Assembly (NCBI GenBank): GCA_963576735.1 | Contig: OY755172.1 | Span: 124,001-188,000 of the forward strand | Direction of reading: 5' to 3' | DNA: 64,000 nt | Origin: Bedellia somnulentella | Lineage: Eukaryota; Arthropoda; Insecta; Lepidoptera; Bedelliidae | Shown: positions 45,390 to 64,000 of the stretch, piece after piece | Layout of the letters: each line of letters opens with the position of its first letter | Position numbering within the stretch: position 1 is the first letter of the stretch | Notes under the pieces: generated by a model | What the model was told of the DNA's origin: nothing | Databases searched by the model: none | The model's input: only the letters and a program-made list of their open reading frames with translations | Position numbers and translations under genes: made by a program

Positions 45390-45589
45390 NNNNNNNNNNN
45401 NNNNNNNNNNNNNNNNNNNNNNNNNNNNNNNNNNNNNNNNNNNNNNNNNNNNNNNNNNNNNNNNNNNNNNNNNNNNNNNNNNNNNNNNNNNNNNNNNNNN
45501 NNNNNNNNNNNNNNNNNNNNNNNNNNNNNNNNNNNNNNNNNNNNNNNNNNNNNNNNNNNNNNNNNNNNNNNNNNNNNNNNNNNNNNNNN
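45390..45589. other. Assembly gap (200 N)
   Basis: Placeholder of exactly 200 N. It probably hides the 3' exons of both the SNRNP35 and EEIG1-like genes, which converge here. Confidence 0.99.
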
Positions 45590-45651
45590 ATTCAAGTAAT
45601 TGTAAAAGCTTATAAATAGTTGTAGCTTACATCACTATCAGTTGAACTTAC

Positions 45652-61984
<16,333 letters not shown>

Positions 61985-62789
61985 TTACTGGAAAATTTTG
62001 ACGTATTATTTTTGAAGTTTTTTTTATTTATATTTTATTATTAAATGCTTTAAAGAACCAAAAACATATATACATATTCTCACAGTTATAAATCTCAAGA
62101 AAAGGATAGCCGGAGCAGAATTAGAAATTCCTCAGGCATTTTTCGGAAGTAAGTGGGGAAATAATTATCAAATAAAGAAAATCTGTTTTGTTTTTGTAAT
62201 ATATGTTGCGGTTTACTGAGTAAAATCTTTCATCGGCACGAGGCGTTTTATAAAGTGCATCTAAACCTAACTTACATCCACAATTTTATCACAATATTGT
62301 TAGGGATTGCTTTAAAATTCAATACTCGTACAATGTTTAAAACAAAAAAAAACATTTAAAGTCATGAATAGTAAGCACTTTTGTTAACCTTATACTTTAA
62401 AGATTTTCATTTCTCGTCCTCAAAGATATAGGGTTACAATTATTATTCTTGTGTAATACTTTACAATGGCGGTGGTGAAAAATGAGGAGAGCCGTTTAAT
62501 TTGCCAGCCAATTAGGCGGTTTATTGTTACCAATTTGAATGATAGATAAGACCGGCTATTTTCGACACAGGTGACTCATTTCATACAGCATCATCACCGG
62601 AACCCACTCGAGTGCTATATACACAGTAATTTTACATTGTTGAAAATGAAATGTTTGATCAAACAAATAAATAGAAGCCATAAAGTTATTTTAGTTCAAC
62701 TCTCGGTCCCGATCATTCAACTAACGATTTTTACTAGAAGTTAATGGTAAAGTGAATTGCCTACATAATCAAGTTTGCTTTTATTTATT

Positions 62790-63610
62790 TTACTAGTGGA
62801 TCGTCCCAGCTTCGCACGGGTAGCGTTGTTTTTTTAAATATCTGAGGTTTCTTTCTTCAGTCCCTGCTTAAGCATTGTGAAATTTAGCGCAATGTTTTCA
62901 ATTTATTAAATGTATAGCACTCCCTGAACAGTGTAGTGGTGATATTGAATGCGCTTTTATGAACGATTCAGTATTTCCGTTTAATAGAAAATTTTAGAAT
63001 AAAACGCTCTGAAGTATTCATAACAATCTAAAAAGAAATCATTACATGAATTAGGATGCAAATACTGGCGCCATCTAGTATGTTATATGTAAATTAGTAA
63101 AGATTTGGTTTTGGTCACGGGCGCGCTGGCTTATTTTATGTATAATTTCGGTGTTTGTCTACCGATTTCTATGATTATTTTTTTATTGAATAATAGGTAA
63201 TAATGTTACCTTTTTTAAATTAGGGATGAGTGAGTGGTTTACAAACGTAAGAGTAAACAAATATAATCAGAATGTTCCGAACTGCTAAGCTATCAGGAAT
63301 TACACGTGTTATTGTGAGTCAACCGTAAAAGATAGACATACACTGTTAAGGATTTTTCTTTAGATAATTTTATGCAGAATTTTTCTGTCATACATGATTT
63401 CTATGTAAGTTTAACCATTAAGGCTGCACACGCGACGGAAGCTTAAAAAATGGAGTAACTTCTCCCGTTTTCCCAAAATTTCCCAAAATTCCCCTTTATT
63501 ACTCTGCTGGAAAGTATACAAAAACCTGCGCAGGAGTATGAAAAATAATTGTACCAAGTTTCGTTAGAATCCGTCGAGTAGTTTTTGTTTCCATAAGGAA
63601 CATACAAACC

Positions 63611-63652
<42 letters not shown>

Positions 63653-63775
63653 AATTTTACTGATTGCATTTTTGGCATCAGTATCGATCCCTAATCATCA
63701 CCTGATAGTTATTTTGAAAATATATTTCATGTACAGAATTGACCTCTCTACAGATTTATTATAAGTATAGATAGA
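62790..63775 (+). repeat. Lepidopteran interspersed repeat ('cttcgcacgggt' type) with (GACA)n
   Basis: Opens 'gatcgtcccagcttcgcacg', contains 'ggcgccatctagtatgttat' and 'ccaagtttcgttagaatccg', then (GACA)n at 63607-63650, and ends 'ttattataagtatagat'. Same layout as 28480-29160. Confidence 0.65.
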
Positions 63776-63892
63776 TTAGGAACATCAACAGCGACTTAAG
63801 TAATAAAACACAGTTAATAATAGAAATAAAGTATAGTCTAAATACATATCTTACAATATATATAATTTTTCATTACATTTGATGAGCCTTAC

Positions 63893-64000
63893 ATACGTAC
63901 ATACATACATACACATACTCACGGATATAAATCTCTCTCTACTTAACCATAGCTAAGGAATTAGAACTTCCTCAGCCACTTTTGGAAAGTTGAGTAGAGA
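63893..64000 (-). mobile_element. SINE-B, cut by window end
   Basis: Tail catacatacatacacatactcacgg, then the body to 'gccacttttggaaagttgag'. The head lies beyond the window. Confidence 0.8.

Noticed and set aside
45356..45619. Open frames crossing the second run of N
   Set aside because: They consist almost entirely of unknown bases.
63607..63650. (GACA)n array considered as a CRISPR-like repeat
   Set aside because: It is a 4-bp microsatellite with no spacers, and the window is eukaryotic.

Overview
The window looks like nuclear DNA of a lepidopteran (moth or butterfly). It is AT-rich, its genes are split by introns with GT/AG borders, and it is crowded with tRNA-derived SINEs, 5'-truncated LINEs, hairpin MITEs and the 'cttcgcacgggt' and 'gtccactgctggacat' repeats common in that order. 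The species cannot be named from sequence alone. Two runs of exactly 200 N (15378-15577 and 45390-45589) are scaffold gaps, so long-range order across them is only as good as the scaffolding.

Layout. (1) 1-8285 and 18756-26057 are the two arms of a very large inverted duplication. The arms are closely similar but not identical, and each carries transposon insertions missing from the other. (2) The loop (8286-18755) holds four 5' exons of a laminin-G/EGF secreted or cell-surface protein gene (neurexin/axotactin-like, + strand). That gene has one frameshift and no downstream exons. The loop also holds a 2.55 kb terminal-inverted-repeat element studded with a TACGGTCGCGAC motif, nested in a SINE. 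(3) 26-30.6 kb is intergenic repeat debris. (4) 30712-32049 is a complete single-exon MINDY-3 deubiquitinase gene. It is tail-to-tail with an unidentified terminal exon on the minus strand (32351-32564), which has a small hAT element behind it. (5) 34-43.3 kb is a transposon nest whose core is a nearly intact 5.7 kb LTR element with no recognisable gag or pol and with large internal palindromes. (6) 44078-45054 holds the first three coding exons of SNRNP35 (U11/U12 35K, minor spliceosome, + strand). (7) 45652-61912 holds nine coding exons of an EEIG1/FAM102 NT-C2 protein (minus strand). Its NT-C2 domain exon is partly triplicated in tandem, and its first coding intron contains a full-length CR1/Jockey-like LINE whose ORF1 and ORF2 appear linked by a -1 ribosomal frameshift site.

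The host genes are unrelated neighbours, not an operon-like system: MINDY-3 trims ubiquitin chains, SNRNP35 acts in minor-intron splicing, and EEIG1/FAM102 is a C2-domain scaffold. The most unusual biology is in the mobile elements: the inverted duplication, the frameshift-coupled LINE, the coding-free LTR element, the motif-studded TIR element, and a SINE family that shares its 3' tail with a LINE in the same window.

I name repeat families here only for reference: SINE-A (tRNA-derived head, body with GACTTTAGAAAAGACAAATTGG, TTATG tail), SINE-B (head GTAGTGTCGGCTTAGAATAG, tail GCCGTGAGTATATG(TATG)n), SINE-C (tRNA-derived, head GTCCAGCGGTTAAGCGC), LINE-X (the truncated family) and LINE-Y (the full-length CR1/Jockey-like element). 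No database search was possible.
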